Below are positions 1 through 7,882 of a DNA stretch of 33,385 bases, in pieces. The stretch is from Falsiroseomonas oryziterrae (GTDB lineage: Bacteria; Pseudomonadota; Alphaproteobacteria; Acetobacterales; Acetobacteraceae), in assembly GCF_021864505.1 (NCBI RefSeq), contig NZ_JAKJIB010000012.1, forward strand, positions 1 through 33,385, written 5' to 3'. Below the pieces are notes generated by a model. It was not told where the DNA came from and did not search any database. It worked only from the letters and a program-made list of their open reading frames with translations. Position numbers and translations under genes: made by a program. Every line of letters begins with the position of its first letter. Position 1 is the first letter of the stretch.

Positions 1-193
1 CGCGGTGGGGCCGGGCCGGCGCACCGTGGCGGGCGAGTTGCCCTCACCGCTCGCGCCGCCGCCTGGCTGCGCCTTCCATCCGCGCTGCCCGCTCGCCGGC
101 CCGCGCTGCCGCGTGGAGGCGCCAAGCCGCGTGCCGCTCGCGGAAGCCGGCCATTCCGCGGCCTGCCACCTGCATGACGGAGGCGTCGGATGA
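1..193 (+). CDS. C-terminal end of an oligopeptide/dipeptide ABC transporter ATP-binding protein (partial)
   Basis: Only the last ~63 codons are in the window (frame begins at base 2); the gene starts upstream. The stretch GCAFHPRCP followed by further cysteines is the hallmark C-terminal region of OppD/DppD/OppF-type ATPases, which lies after the nucleotide-binding domain in peptide importers. The Walker motifs are outside the window, so the substrate cannot be read. The stop TGA overlaps the next start codon in an ATGA arrangement. The transporter is therefore probably co-translated with the hydrolase and AtuA-type genes that follow, which suggests an importer serving that catabolic unit. 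Family call is firm; substrate is unknown. Confidence 0.85.
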   Translation, partial: AVGPGRRTVAGELPSPLAPPPGCAFHPRCPLAGPRCRVEAPSRVPLAEAGHSAACHLHDGGVG

Positions 194-1260
194 ACGAGGC
201 ACCCGTGCTGCGCGGCGATCCCCGCTCCCGGGGGCTGGCCTTCGCGGCGCTCGGCAAGCCGCAGGAGACCGCCGTGCGCGCGCGCGCCGAGGAAGCACGG
301 GAGTTCGCGCGCAGCAGGGACGCGGAAGGCTGGCTCACCACGCAGTGGCAGGCGCAACGCGCTTTGCTGCCGGAGATGGCGACCTTCATCGAGGCCACCG
401 CCGAGGGACACGGCATGCCAGCCGAGACCCTCTTTGCCGCGCATCTCCGCTACGCGATCGAGGACCGTGCCGCCATCGTCGGCGAGCATGACGGCTGCTC
501 CGCCTTCGCCATGGCGCGCCCCGATGGTGGCGTGCTGCTGGCGAAGAACCGTGACAACCCGCCGCCGCTGCGCCAGGTAGCCTCGCTGGTGCGGCAGGCT
601 GATCCGGCCTGGGGCGGGCGGCAGATCCTCAGCGTCGGCAGCTTCGGCCACAGCCCGACCTGCTCCAGCGGCATCAACACCGACGGCCTCTGTCTGGCCG
701 ATACCGCGGTGCGCACCGCCGATCTCGGCATCGGGGCGCTGCGCTACTATCTGATGGAGGCGCTGCTGATCCGCTGCGCCGACGTCGCCCAGGCGGTCGC
801 GCTGATCCGCGCCCTGCCGCATCTCGGCGGTGGAACGCTGGTGCTGGCGGACGCATCCGGCGCGCTCGCCGCCGTCGAACTCGGTCACCGCGTCACCCAC
901 ATCGAACGCGGCGCGCGACCGGGTTGGGTCGCGCGCACCAACCACTTCCTGCACCCGGACACCGCGGCGCCGCTTCGCGAGCGACCGGGCAGCGTGCCCC
1001 GAACCAATTCCGAAGGCCGGCTCGACGTGCTGCGTAGCGCGCTGCGAGCGGACTTCTCAGCCGAAGACTGCGCCGCGCTGCTCTCCCGCCACGCGGATGG
1101 CGATCGGCCCGCGCTCTGCCGCCACGATCCTGCGACCTGGACCAACAGCTGCGCCGTCTTCGACGTCGCGGCCCGGCGCCTGCGTCTCTCGCACGGCCAG
1201 CCCTGCGAAGGCGCGTGGCGCCAGGCGCATCTCGATTCCCCGCCACCGAAAGGGCCCTGA
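190..1260 (+). CDS. C45-family Ntn hydrolase / acyl-coenzyme A:6-aminopenicillanate acyltransferase-like protein
   Basis: A 356-residue protein of the C45 peptidase/acyltransferase family. These enzymes self-cleave to expose an N-terminal cysteine nucleophile and then hydrolyse or transfer acyl groups on amides. The predicted nucleophile is Cys103 in DGCSAF, followed by AKNRDN (about residues 118-123), which matches the family's conserved N-R-D segment. Asn-Ser-Cys near the C-terminus (WTNSC) is also typical. The ATG overlaps the upstream ABC ATPase stop (ATGA), and the next gene begins 2 bp after its stop. That position suggests it processes an imported peptide, acyl-amide or lactam-like compound in the cytoplasm. 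No signal peptide is seen. The actual substrate is unknown; beta-lactam chemistry should not be assumed. Confidence 0.82.
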   Translation: MNEAPVLRGDPRSRGLAFAALGKPQETAVRARAEEAREFARSRDAEGWLTTQWQAQRALLPEMATFIEATAEGHGMPAETLFAAHLRYAIEDRAAIVGEHDGCSAFAMARPDGGVLLAKNRDNPPPLRQVASLVRQADPAWGGRQILSVGSFGHSPTCSSGINTDGLCLADTAVRTADLGIGALRYYLMEALLIRCADVAQAVALIRALPHLGGGTLVLADASGALAAVELGHRVTHIERGARPGWVARTNHFLHPDTAAPLRERPGSVPRTNSEGRLDVLRSALRADFSAEDCAALLSRHADGDRPALCRHDPATWTNSCAVFDVAARRLRLSHGQPCEGAWRQAHLDSPPPKGP

Positions 1261-1262
1261 CC

Positions 1263-2651
1263 ATGGCCGACGTCTCGATCCTCTGCCCGACCGGGCATCT
1301 CGGCTTCACGCCGCTCGAACCCGCCTCCTTCCGCGCCGGCTGCGCGCTGAAGCCGGACTTCATCATCGCCGACAGCGGCAGCTGCGACATCGGCCCCTAC
1401 CCGCTCGGCGCCGACGGGCAAGCCAGCCCCGTCGCATGGCAGAGGCACGACCTCGAGATCATGCTGCTCGAGGCGCGACGGCTCGGCGTGCCCATGATCA
1501 TCGGCTCCGCCAGCGACACCGGCACCGACCGCGGCGTGCGGCAGTTCGCCGACATCATCCGCGACATCGCGCGCGAGAACCGCCTCGCGCCCTTCCGCAT
1601 GGCCACCATCTTCTCCGAACTGACGCGCGAGGAGGTGCTCGGCCGCATGCGGGCGGGCGCGCCCGTGCAGGGCCTCGACGGCCGGAGCGACGCCGACGAG
1701 GCGACGATCCTCCGGACCGACCGGATCGTGGCGGTGATGAGCGCCGAGCCGATCGCCGCGGCGCTGAAGGCGGGCGCCGAGGTGGTGATCGCCGGCCGGT
1801 CCTCGGACTGCGCGCTCTTCGCCGCGCCGCTGCTGAATGCCGGCATGTCGCCGGCCACCGCCTACTACGCCGGCAAGCTGATGGAATGCGCCTCCTTCTG
1901 CTGCGAGCCCTTCATGGGCAAGGAGAGCATTCTCGGCCGCATCAGCGAGGACGACATCCGCGTCACCGCCATGCATCCCGGCCAGCGCTGCACGCCGGCC
2001 TCGCTCGCCAGCCACGCGATGTACGAGCGGCGCGACCCGTTCCGCGAGTATGTGGCGACCGGCTACGTGGACATGAGCGCGGTGCGCTACGAGCAGTGGG
2101 ACGAGAAGACCGCGCGCGCCACGGGCGCCCGCTTCGTGCCCTCTGCCACGCCGATGCTGAAGCTCGAAGGCGCGGGCAAGGTGGGGGAGCGGCGGCTGGC
2201 CATCGTCGGCATCCGCGATCCCTACACGATCGAGAACATCGACAAGGCGATGGACTGGGCGCGCGCGCGGCTCGCCGAGCGGTTCGGCCCGCCTGAGGCG
2301 GCGGGCTGGACGGTGCACTACCACGCCTATGGACGCGACGGCGTGATGGGCGCGCTTGAGACGCACCGCCCCGTGCGACCGCACGAGCTCGGCATCGTGG
2401 TGGAGACCGTCTGCGCCGACGCCAGGCGGGCCGAGGAGATCTGCGCGCTCGCCGCGCGCAACCTGTTCTATGCGCGGCTGGCGGAGGTGAAGGGGACCGC
2501 CGGCGCCGCGGCGCTCATGTCGGACGAGATCCTGGTCGGCAAGCCCGGCTACGAATGGACGCTGAACCACGTGCTGCCGGTGGCGGATCCGTCCGAGCTG
2601 TTCCGCACCGAATTCACCACCGTCGATGCCAGGATGAAGGAGGCCGCCTGA
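1263..2651 (+). CDS. AtuA-family (DUF1446) protein
   Basis: A 462-residue protein matching the acyclic terpene utilisation AtuA / DUF1446 family. Visible family features are the N-terminal ADSGSCDIGPYPLG glycine/aspartate segment, a GSASDTG motif, and the long mixed alpha/beta body with VVIAGRSSDCALF. ATG 1263 is chosen because a GAAAGGG ribosome-binding site lies 8 bp upstream and the family start (MADVSILCPTG) fits; an in-frame start at 1215 would lie inside the previous gene. AtuA was named from the Pseudomonas citronellol/geraniol cluster, but its biochemical role is unresolved. The downstream DUF4387 gene overlaps by one base, a widespread AtuA-DUF4387 pairing. With the ABC importer and C45 hydrolase it probably acts in catabolism of an imported compound. 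Confidence 0.85.
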   Translation: MADVSILCPTGHLGFTPLEPASFRAGCALKPDFIIADSGSCDIGPYPLGADGQASPVAWQRHDLEIMLLEARRLGVPMIIGSASDTGTDRGVRQFADIIRDIARENRLAPFRMATIFSELTREEVLGRMRAGAPVQGLDGRSDADEATILRTDRIVAVMSAEPIAAALKAGAEVVIAGRSSDCALFAAPLLNAGMSPATAYYAGKLMECASFCCEPFMGKESILGRISEDDIRVTAMHPGQRCTPASLASHAMYERRDPFREYVATGYVDMSAVRYEQWDEKTARATGARFVPSATPMLKLEGAGKVGERRLAIVGIRDPYTIENIDKAMDWARARLAERFGPPEAAGWTVHYHAYGRDGVMGALETHRPVRPHELGIVVETVCADARRAEEICALAARNLFYARLAEVKGTAGAAALMSDEILVGKPGYEWTLNHVLPVADPSELFRTEFTTVDARMKEAA

Positions 2652-2974
2652 TGCTCCGCAACATGCCGACGCTGCGCGACCTGGCCACGACCATCCGCAG
2701 CAAGAACGCCGGCGTCGACCACATCACCTTCGACCTGATCTTCCGCGAGCGCGCCAATTTCGAGCGCGTGCGCGACTCCGGCGTGCTGAGCCGCGCGAAG
2801 GTCGCGGCGCTGTACGGGATCCCGGAGGAGCGGGTGACGGACTTCGTGGTGTTCGAGCCGGCGAACGCCATCAAGTTCACCATCCGCCGTGCGCGGCCCT
2901 CGGGCAGTCCCGGTGAATCGGACGTGTTCGGGGCGCAGCAATACGCCCCGCTCTTCGCCATCGAAGTGCCTTGA
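2651..2974 (+). CDS. DUF4387 family protein
   Basis: A 107-residue cytoplasmic protein that matches DUF4387 in length and sequence style (LRDLATTIRSKNAGVDHITFDLIF at the start, ending in FAIEVP). Its ATG overlaps the AtuA-family stop (TGATG), so ATG 2651 is favoured over an upstream in-frame methionine inside the AtuA gene. DUF4387 is usually encoded next to, or fused with, AtuA-type proteins, so it is probably a partner subunit or small accessory domain of the same enzyme. No catalytic residues are assigned for the family. It is the last gene of this operon; about 200 bp without a gene follow. Confidence 0.85.
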   Translation: MLRNMPTLRDLATTIRSKNAGVDHITFDLIFRERANFERVRDSGVLSRAKVAALYGIPEERVTDFVVFEPANAIKFTIRRARPSGSPGESDVFGAQQYAPLFAIEVP

Positions 2975-3175
2975 CGCACGTCCCGGCGGCGGCGGTCGTC
3001 GCGCCGAGACCCTCCGCGATCCCTGGACTCGCGGCAGAACCATCCGGGCGGGCGCCTCCTGCCCTGGATGGATCGGTGCAACGCCGGCGGACCGGCCGCG
3101 AGCCAGGCGCGTAACCTTGCGGAGGCCGCGGGCGTAGGGGAAAGGAGAGCTCGACACCGCCCGAAGGAACCCGCC

Positions 3176-4138
3176 TTGTCCGTCCGCAGCATCGCCCGGC
3201 CTGACGCCGGCCCCGCGAAGTTCCGGGATCCTGCCCTGACGGCGAAGGGGGAGCGCCGCGCGGTCGTCGCGCTGAAGGGGCTGCGGACGCTCTGGGTCAA
3301 CACGGGCACGCTCTGCAACATCACCTGCGCGAGCTGCTACATCGAGAGCAGCCCGCGCAACGACGCGCTGGCCTACATTTCGCCCGCCGAGGTCGCCGCC
3401 TTCCTCGACGAGGCATCGGCACGCGGCGAGCCGCTGGAGGAGGTCGGCTTCACCGGCGGCGAGCCCTTCATGAACCCGGGCCTGCTGGCGATGCTCGCCG
3501 ATGTGCTCGGGCGGCCCGGCCTGTCGGCGCTGGTGCTGACCAACGCGATGCAGCCGATGCGGCGCTACGCGCCCGGGCTTCTTGCGCTGCGCGACCGCTT
3601 CGGCACCGATCGCCTGGTGATCCGCGTGAGCCTCGACCACCATGACGCGGTGCTGCACGATCTGGAGCGCGGCGAGGGCAGCTTCGCGAAGACGCTCGAG
3701 GGCCTTTCCTGGCTCGTGCGCGAGGGCTTCGTCGTGCATGTCGCCGGGCGTCTCGGCTTCGGACCGGACGGGGAGGTCGCGATGCGCGCCGGCTACGCCT
3801 CGCTCTTTGCGGCGCATGGGATCCCGGTGGACGCCTGCGATCCCGTCGCGCTGATGCTCTTCCCCGAGATGGATGCGCACGCCGACGTGCCGGAGATCAG
3901 CGAGGCGTGCTGGGGCATCCTGCGCAAGTCGCCGGACAGCGTCATGTGCGCCTCGGCCCGCATGGTGGTGAAGCGCAAGGGCGCCGACCGGCCGGCCGTC
4001 GTCGCCTGCACGCTGCTGCCCTACGATCCGCGCTTCGAGCTCGGCGCCACGCTCGCCGAGGCCACTCGGCCGGTCGCGCTCAACCATCCGCACTGCGCGC
4101 GCTTCTGCGTCCTCGGCGGCGCCGCCTGCTCGCGGTGA
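3176..4138 (+). CDS. Radical SAM protein with a C-terminal cysteine cluster
   Basis: A radical S-adenosylmethionine enzyme of about 320 residues. The 4Fe-4S/SAM motif CNITCASC (Cys47, Cys51, Cys54 from the chosen start) is followed by GFTGGEPFMNP, the SAM-binding GGE segment. The C-terminus carries more cysteines (VVAC, HPHC, RFC, AAC), which could ligate an auxiliary Fe-S cluster as in SPASM/twitch-type proteins. TTG 3176 is preferred because GAAGGA lies 7 bp upstream; longer in-frame starts (ATG 3068) add a low-complexity leader with no family resemblance. The gene stands alone, convergent with the tungstate transport genes, and no obvious precursor peptide lies beside it. The substrate is unknown; peptide or cofactor modification is possible. 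Confidence 0.8.
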   Translation: MSVRSIARPDAGPAKFRDPALTAKGERRAVVALKGLRTLWVNTGTLCNITCASCYIESSPRNDALAYISPAEVAAFLDEASARGEPLEEVGFTGGEPFMNPGLLAMLADVLGRPGLSALVLTNAMQPMRRYAPGLLALRDRFGTDRLVIRVSLDHHDAVLHDLERGEGSFAKTLEGLSWLVREGFVVHVAGRLGFGPDGEVAMRAGYASLFAAHGIPVDACDPVALMLFPEMDAHADVPEISEACWGILRKSPDSVMCASARMVVKRKGADRPAVVACTLLPYDPRFELGATLAEATRPVALNHPHCARFCVLGGAACSR

Positions 4139-4207
4139 CGGCGCGCCCGATCCGTCGCCGGGCCCGAGCCGGCGAAGCGCAGGGCGGCCGGCCCCGGCGC
4201 CGGCGCG

Positions 4208-5047
4208 TCAGGATACCGGCTCGGGCTGCGTCGCGTTCGAGAAGAAGAGCTGCTCGCCGTTGATCCTGTAGCTCTCGATCGCGGCCTGGCCGGCGGGCGA
4301 GAGGATCCAGTCGATGAAGCGCTGGCCGTCGGCCGCCTTCACATGCGGATGGCGCCGCGGGTTCACCAGCATGACGCCGTACTGGTTGAGCAGCCGCGCG
4401 TCGCCTTCGACGAGAAGGCGCTGGTCCTGCCGATTGCGGAAGGAAAGCCAGGTGCCGCGGTCGGTCAGGACGTAGGCGCCCTGCGCGGCGGCGGTGTTCA
4501 GCGCCGGGCCCATGCCCTGCCCGACCTCTCGGTACCATTGGCCGCGGCCCTGAACGGGATCGACGCCGGCCATCCGCCACAGGCGCAGCTCGGCCGCGTG
4601 CGTGCCGCTGCGGTCGCCTCGGCTGATGAAGGGAGAGCGGGCGACGGCGATCCGGCGCAGCGCCTCGTTCGTGTCGCGCAGGCCCGCGATGCGCGCAGGA
4701 TCGGCGGCGGGGCCGGTGATGACGAAGTCGTTGAACATCACATGCCGTCGCGGGCCGCCGAACCCCTCCGCCACGAAGCGTTCCTCCGCCGCGCGGTCAT
4801 GCACGAACACCACGTCCGCATCACCGCGGCGGCCCACATCCAGCGCCTGCCCGGTGCCGAGCGCGATGACCCGCACCGCAATTCCGGTCTCCCGCGCGAA
4901 GATCGGCAGGATATGGCCGAACAGCCCGGACTGCTCGGTGCTGGTGGTGGAGGAGACGGTGATGAAGCGCTCCTGCGCCGCGGCGGGCAGGACAGCAGCG
5001 GCCGCGAGGGCCGCGGCGAGTAAGGTGCGTCGAAGCGTGCCGGGCAT
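4208..5047 (-). CDS. tupA: Tungstate ABC transporter substrate-binding protein
   Basis: A 279-residue periplasmic binding protein of the TupA type. Residues 1-24 form a signal peptide (two arginines, an alanine/leucine-rich core, AAA before Gln25). The oxyanion-binding signature SSTTSTEQSGL (about residues 32-42) is the classic TupA TTST motif. Later motifs GDADVVFVHD and GDRSGTH fit PBP-like family II. It delivers tungstate (possibly molybdate) to the membrane permease. The ATG has a GGAG ribosome-binding site 6 bp upstream. It is the last gene of tupB-tupC-tupA, 31 bp after tupC. Discrimination between W and Mo cannot be proved by sequence, but the TTST signature favours tungstate. Confidence 0.9.
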   Translation of the reverse strand: MPGTLRRTLLAAALAAAAVLPAAAQERFITVSSTTSTEQSGLFGHILPIFARETGIAVRVIALGTGQALDVGRRGDADVVFVHDRAAEERFVAEGFGGPRRHVMFNDFVITGPAADPARIAGLRDTNEALRRIAVARSPFISRGDRSGTHAAELRLWRMAGVDPVQGRGQWYREVGQGMGPALNTAAAQGAYVLTDRGTWLSFRNRQDQRLLVEGDARLLNQYGVMLVNPRRHPHVKAADGQRFIDWILSPAGQAAIESYRINGEQLFFSNATQPEPVS

Positions 5048-5078
5048 GCCTGTCTCCGGGTCTCGTCGTCGGACGTGG

Positions 5079-5792
5079 TCACCAGACCAGCTCGCCGCGC
5101 AGGAAGGCCGCGGCTTCCGGCGTGGCGGGTTCGGCGAAGAAGTGTGGGGCCGGCGCGTGCTCAGCGACGCGACCGCGGTGGACGAACACCACCTCGCCCG
5201 CCAGGCGCCGCGCCTGGCCGAGGTCGTGCGTCGTCATGACGATCTTGGTGCCGCGTGCCGCAAGAGCGAGGACGATCTCCTCGACCGCCTTCGTCGCCGT
5301 GGGGTCGAGGCTGGCGCAGGGCTCGTCGAGGAACAGCACCTCCGGATGCAGCGCGGCGGCGCGGGCCAGCGCGAGCCGCTGCTGCTCCCCGCCCGAAAGG
5401 CGACGCGCCGGACGGTCGGCGAGGTCGCCGAGGCCGACCAGCGCCAGTGCGTCGCGCGCACGCGCTTCCCGCTCGGTCCGCGCCACGCCCGCCAGATGCA
5501 GCGGATACACGGCATTGGCGAGCACGGATCGGCGCAGCAGCACGGGGCGCTGGAAGACCATCGCCTGCCGACGCGCCGCGAGGCCGGCCCAGGCGACGCG
5601 GCCTTCGGTCGGCGCGAGCAGGCCATGCAGCAGTCGCAGCAGCACGCTCTTGCCCGCGCCGTTCGCCCCGATGACGATCGTCGGCGCGCCGGCCTCGATG
5701 ATGAGGCTCACGTCGCGCAGGATGCGCACGCCGCCTGCGGTGAAGCCGAGCCCCTCTGCGCGCAGCGGCAGGATGGTGTCGGGCGCGCGCAT
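5079..5792 (-). CDS. tupC: Tungstate ABC transporter ATP-binding protein
   Basis: A 237-residue ABC ATPase that powers tungstate import. Walker A GANGAGKS is at residues 42-49, the signature LSGGEQ at 132-137, Walker B VLFLDEP at 152-158, and the H-loop histidine at 189 (MTTHD). ATG 5792 overlaps the permease stop (ATGA), which settles the start; a longer in-frame reading upstream only runs through the permease in another frame. Its length and position between the TupB-like permease and the TupA-like binding protein support the assignment. It has no C-terminal TOBE/MOP domain, unlike ModC, which is consistent with a Tup rather than a Mod system. Confidence 0.9.
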   Translation of the reverse strand: MRAPDTILPLRAEGLGFTAGGVRILRDVSLIIEAGAPTIVIGANGAGKSVLLRLLHGLLAPTEGRVAWAGLAARRQAMVFQRPVLLRRSVLANAVYPLHLAGVARTEREARARDALALVGLGDLADRPARRLSGGEQQRLALARAAALHPEVLFLDEPCASLDPTATKAVEEIVLALAARGTKIVMTTHDLGQARRLAGEVVFVHRGRVAEHAPAPHFFAEPATPEAAAFLRGELVW

Positions 5793-6496
5793 CAGCCCGC
5801 CCACCGCGCCGCCGCGTCGCGGAAGCCCTGCGCCAAGGCGTTCACGGTCACGACGATCGCCATCAGCACCATGCCGAGCGCGAGCGCCAGTGGCAGGTCG
5901 CCCTTGCTGGTCTCGAGCGCGATCGCCGTGGTCATCACGCGGGTGAAGCCTTCGATGTTCCCGCCGACGACCATCACCGCGCCGACCTCCGCCGCCGCGC
6001 GGCCGAAGCCGGCGAGCAGCACGGTCAGCAGCAGGAAGCGCCCGTCCCAGAGAAGTGTCGGCACGGCCCGCCACGGCCCGGCGCCGAAGGACCGCAGTTG
6101 CTCCGCATATTCCTCCCACAGCCCCTCAAGAACGCCGCGCGTCAGCGCGGCGAGGATCGGCGCGATCAGCACCGCCTGCGCGATCACCATGGCGGTCGGC
6201 GTGAACAGCAGGCCGAACGACCCGAGCGGGCCGGAGCGTGAAAGCAGCAGGTAGATCAGCAGCCCCGCGACGACCGGCGGCAGCCCCATCAGCGCATTCA
6301 GCACGACGATCACGCCGCCGCGGCCGGGAAAGCGCGCCACCGCGAGCAAGGCGCCGAGTGGCAGGCCCACCAGCGCCGCCACGGCCACCGCTGTGAGGCT
6401 GACCCTCAGGGATAGCAGCACGATCTGCGCCACCGCCGGATCGGCGGTCGCGATCAGGCCGATGGCCATCGAGAAGGCGCTGCCAAGGTCGTTCAA
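5792..6496 (-). CDS. tupB: Tungstate ABC transporter permease
   Basis: A 234-residue inner-membrane permease with about five hydrophobic helices and the binding-protein-dependent transport motif EAA-like loop (EEYAEQLRSFGAGPWRAVPTL). GRAAAEVGAVMVVGGNIEG is characteristic of TupB/WtpB-type permeases. The start codon is TTG at 6496, supported by a GGGAG ribosome-binding site 6-7 bp upstream; the next methionine is nine codons in. It is the promoter-proximal gene of tupB-tupC-tupA and overlaps tupC by four bases. It is divergent from the HTH regulator at 6597, with only 100 bp between them. Confidence 0.88.
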   Translation of the reverse strand: MNDLGSAFSMAIGLIATADPAVAQIVLLSLRVSLTAVAVAALVGLPLGALLAVARFPGRGGVIVVLNALMGLPPVVAGLLIYLLLSRSGPLGSFGLLFTPTAMVIAQAVLIAPILAALTRGVLEGLWEEYAEQLRSFGAGPWRAVPTLLWDGRFLLLTVLLAGFGRAAAEVGAVMVVGGNIEGFTRVMTTAIALETSKGDLPLALALGMVLMAIVVTVNALAQGFRDAAARWAG

Positions 6497-6538
6497 TGCT
6501 GTCTCCCGGTGCCGCCTACTTGCTGATGGCAGGCCCAG

Positions 6539-6565
6539 GCGTCAATTCATCTGCGACCTTGACGC
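6539..6565. promoter_or_regulatory. Divergent tup promoter dyad (candidate operator)
   Basis: A perfect inverted repeat with 7-bp arms GCGTCAA and TTGACGC separated by 13 bp sits in the 100-bp gap between tupB (-) and the HTH regulator (+). Each arm also supplies a TTGACG hexamer that could act as a -35 element, one reading toward each gene. This is the natural place for the adjacent regulator to bind and control both directions. The -10 elements are weak, so promoter use is inferred. Confidence 0.5.
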
Positions 6566-6596
6566 GGATGGTGAATCTGCCGGAATTTGCCGCCTG

Positions 6597-7475
6597 ATGC
6601 CGGACGTGCTGACCATGAAGGAGGCAGCGGCGTGGCTCCGCCTGTCGGAGCGGTCGCTGTACGAGTTGGCGCGTAGCCGTCGGCTCCCCGCGGCCCAGGT
6701 CGGGGGGAAGTGGCTGTTCCCCCGCGCCCAGCTCGAGCGCTGGCTGGCGGCGCAGGCGGACGGGCCGGATGTCGCGCACCGGCTCGACCCGCCGCCGATC
6801 CTCGCCGGCAGCCACGATCCCCTGCTGGAGTGGGCGGTGCGGCAGTCGGGCTGCGGCCTCGCGATGCGCGCCGGCGGCAGCCTGGATGGCTTGGCGGAGC
6901 TCGCGGCGGGCGCGGCGCAGGTGGCCGCGAGCCATCTGCTGGACCCGGACAGCGGCGCCTGGAACGAGCCTGCCGTGCGCGAGATTCTCGCGCGACGCGC
7001 CGTGGTCGGCATCATCTGGGCCTGGCGCGAGCAGGGGCTGATCGTGCCCGCCGGCAATCCGCGGGGTCTTGCGCAGGTGCGCGACCTGACCGGCGGCGTG
7101 CGCGTCGCCGGGCGGCAGCCGCGGGCCGGGAGCCATGTGCTGCTGACGCATCTGCTGACGGAGGCCGACGTCAGGCTGGAGCAGGTTGCCTTTCTGCCGG
7201 AGCCCGCCCTGTCGGAGGACGAGGTCGCGGCGGCGGTGGCCGAGGGCCGCGCCGATGCGGGCTTCGGCATCCGTGCAGAGGCTGCGGCGCGCGGGCTTGG
7301 CTTCGTGCCCCTGATCCGCGAGCGCTTCGACCTCGTGATGGAGCGGCGGCACTATTTCGGGGAGCCGGCGCAGGCGCTGCTGGCGTTTGCGCGCGGGCCC
7401 GCCTTCGCGGCGCGGGCGACCCGCATGGGTGGCTACGACGTGGCCGAGATGGGCGCGGTGGCGTTCAATCTCTGA
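6597..7475 (+). CDS. HTH regulator with PBP-like ligand domain, divergent to tup genes
   Basis: A 292-residue cytoplasmic regulator. Residues 5-50 form an excisionase/MerR-like helix-turn-helix (LTMKEAAAWLRLSERSLYELARSRRLPAAQVGGKWLF ending RWL, read in part). The rest is a periplasmic-binding-protein-like domain without a signal peptide, of the kind found in molybdate/tungstate-sensing regulators (PBP_like). It probably binds tungstate, molybdate or a cofactor precursor and controls tupBCA. ATG 6597 is used; there is no clear ribosome-binding site, and ATG 6615 (MKEAA) is an alternative. If the TTGACG at 6559 is the -35, the message would be nearly leaderless. Its divergent placement beside tupB supports a local regulatory role. 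Confidence 0.8.
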   Translation: MPDVLTMKEAAAWLRLSERSLYELARSRRLPAAQVGGKWLFPRAQLERWLAAQADGPDVAHRLDPPPILAGSHDPLLEWAVRQSGCGLAMRAGGSLDGLAELAAGAAQVAASHLLDPDSGAWNEPAVREILARRAVVGIIWAWREQGLIVPAGNPRGLAQVRDLTGGVRVAGRQPRAGSHVLLTHLLTEADVRLEQVAFLPEPALSEDEVAAAVAEGRADAGFGIRAEAAARGLGFVPLIRERFDLVMERRHYFGEPAQALLAFARGPAFAARATRMGGYDVAEMGAVAFNL

Positions 7476-7882
7476 ACGTTGCGCGGCATGGCCGACAGAA
7501 CACGGGACGATGCTCGTCCGTCGAAGGCCGCTCGTCGCCGGTGATGAGGCGGCGGATCGGCGCGGTCACCGGCGCAGGATCGGCGTGAGGCCGTGCCGAT
7601 CGGCGGCGGGGGGCCAGAAACAACAAAGGCGCCAACCTCGCGGTCAACGCCTTGGCTCTGCAAATCAAGATGGATGCGGGGACCCGCATCGGCTTATGCC
7701 GAACATTGCTGAGGAGCCGGGACAGAAGGCAGCTGGCTTCTTGTTGCTGAGGTTCAGTGGCATGGGGCGCGCGCTTGGAAGCGTCGGCACCGGCGTCCTC
7801 TCGCGGCGTCGGTTACCGGCATCCACGGCGGGATTCTTCGCTATGTCGCGGCGCGCCGGAGCCGAGACTTCGGGCAGTGGCT
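7476..7882. other. Gene-poor convergent gap with one strong hairpin
   Basis: No convincing gene is seen in these 407 bp between the convergent tup regulator and LysR gene. The readings that cross it lack family resemblance. The only clear structure is a perfect inverted repeat at 7673-7690 (GATGCGGG/CCCGCATC with a 2-base centre, or 7-bp stem and 4-base loop when folded). It lacks a T-tract, so it is at best a weak or factor-assisted terminator. Confidence 0.5.

Noticed and set aside
885-2570. Long open frame (561 codons) on the minus strand
   Set aside because: It is antisense to the C45 and AtuA-family genes, is low-complexity and arginine/histidine-rich, and is an expected by-product of GC-rich codon use.
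4156-4174. CGCCGG-N7-CCGGCG hairpin between the radical SAM gene and tupA
   Set aside because: A GC-rich hairpin of six pairs without a T-tract is common by chance at this base composition; not called a terminator.
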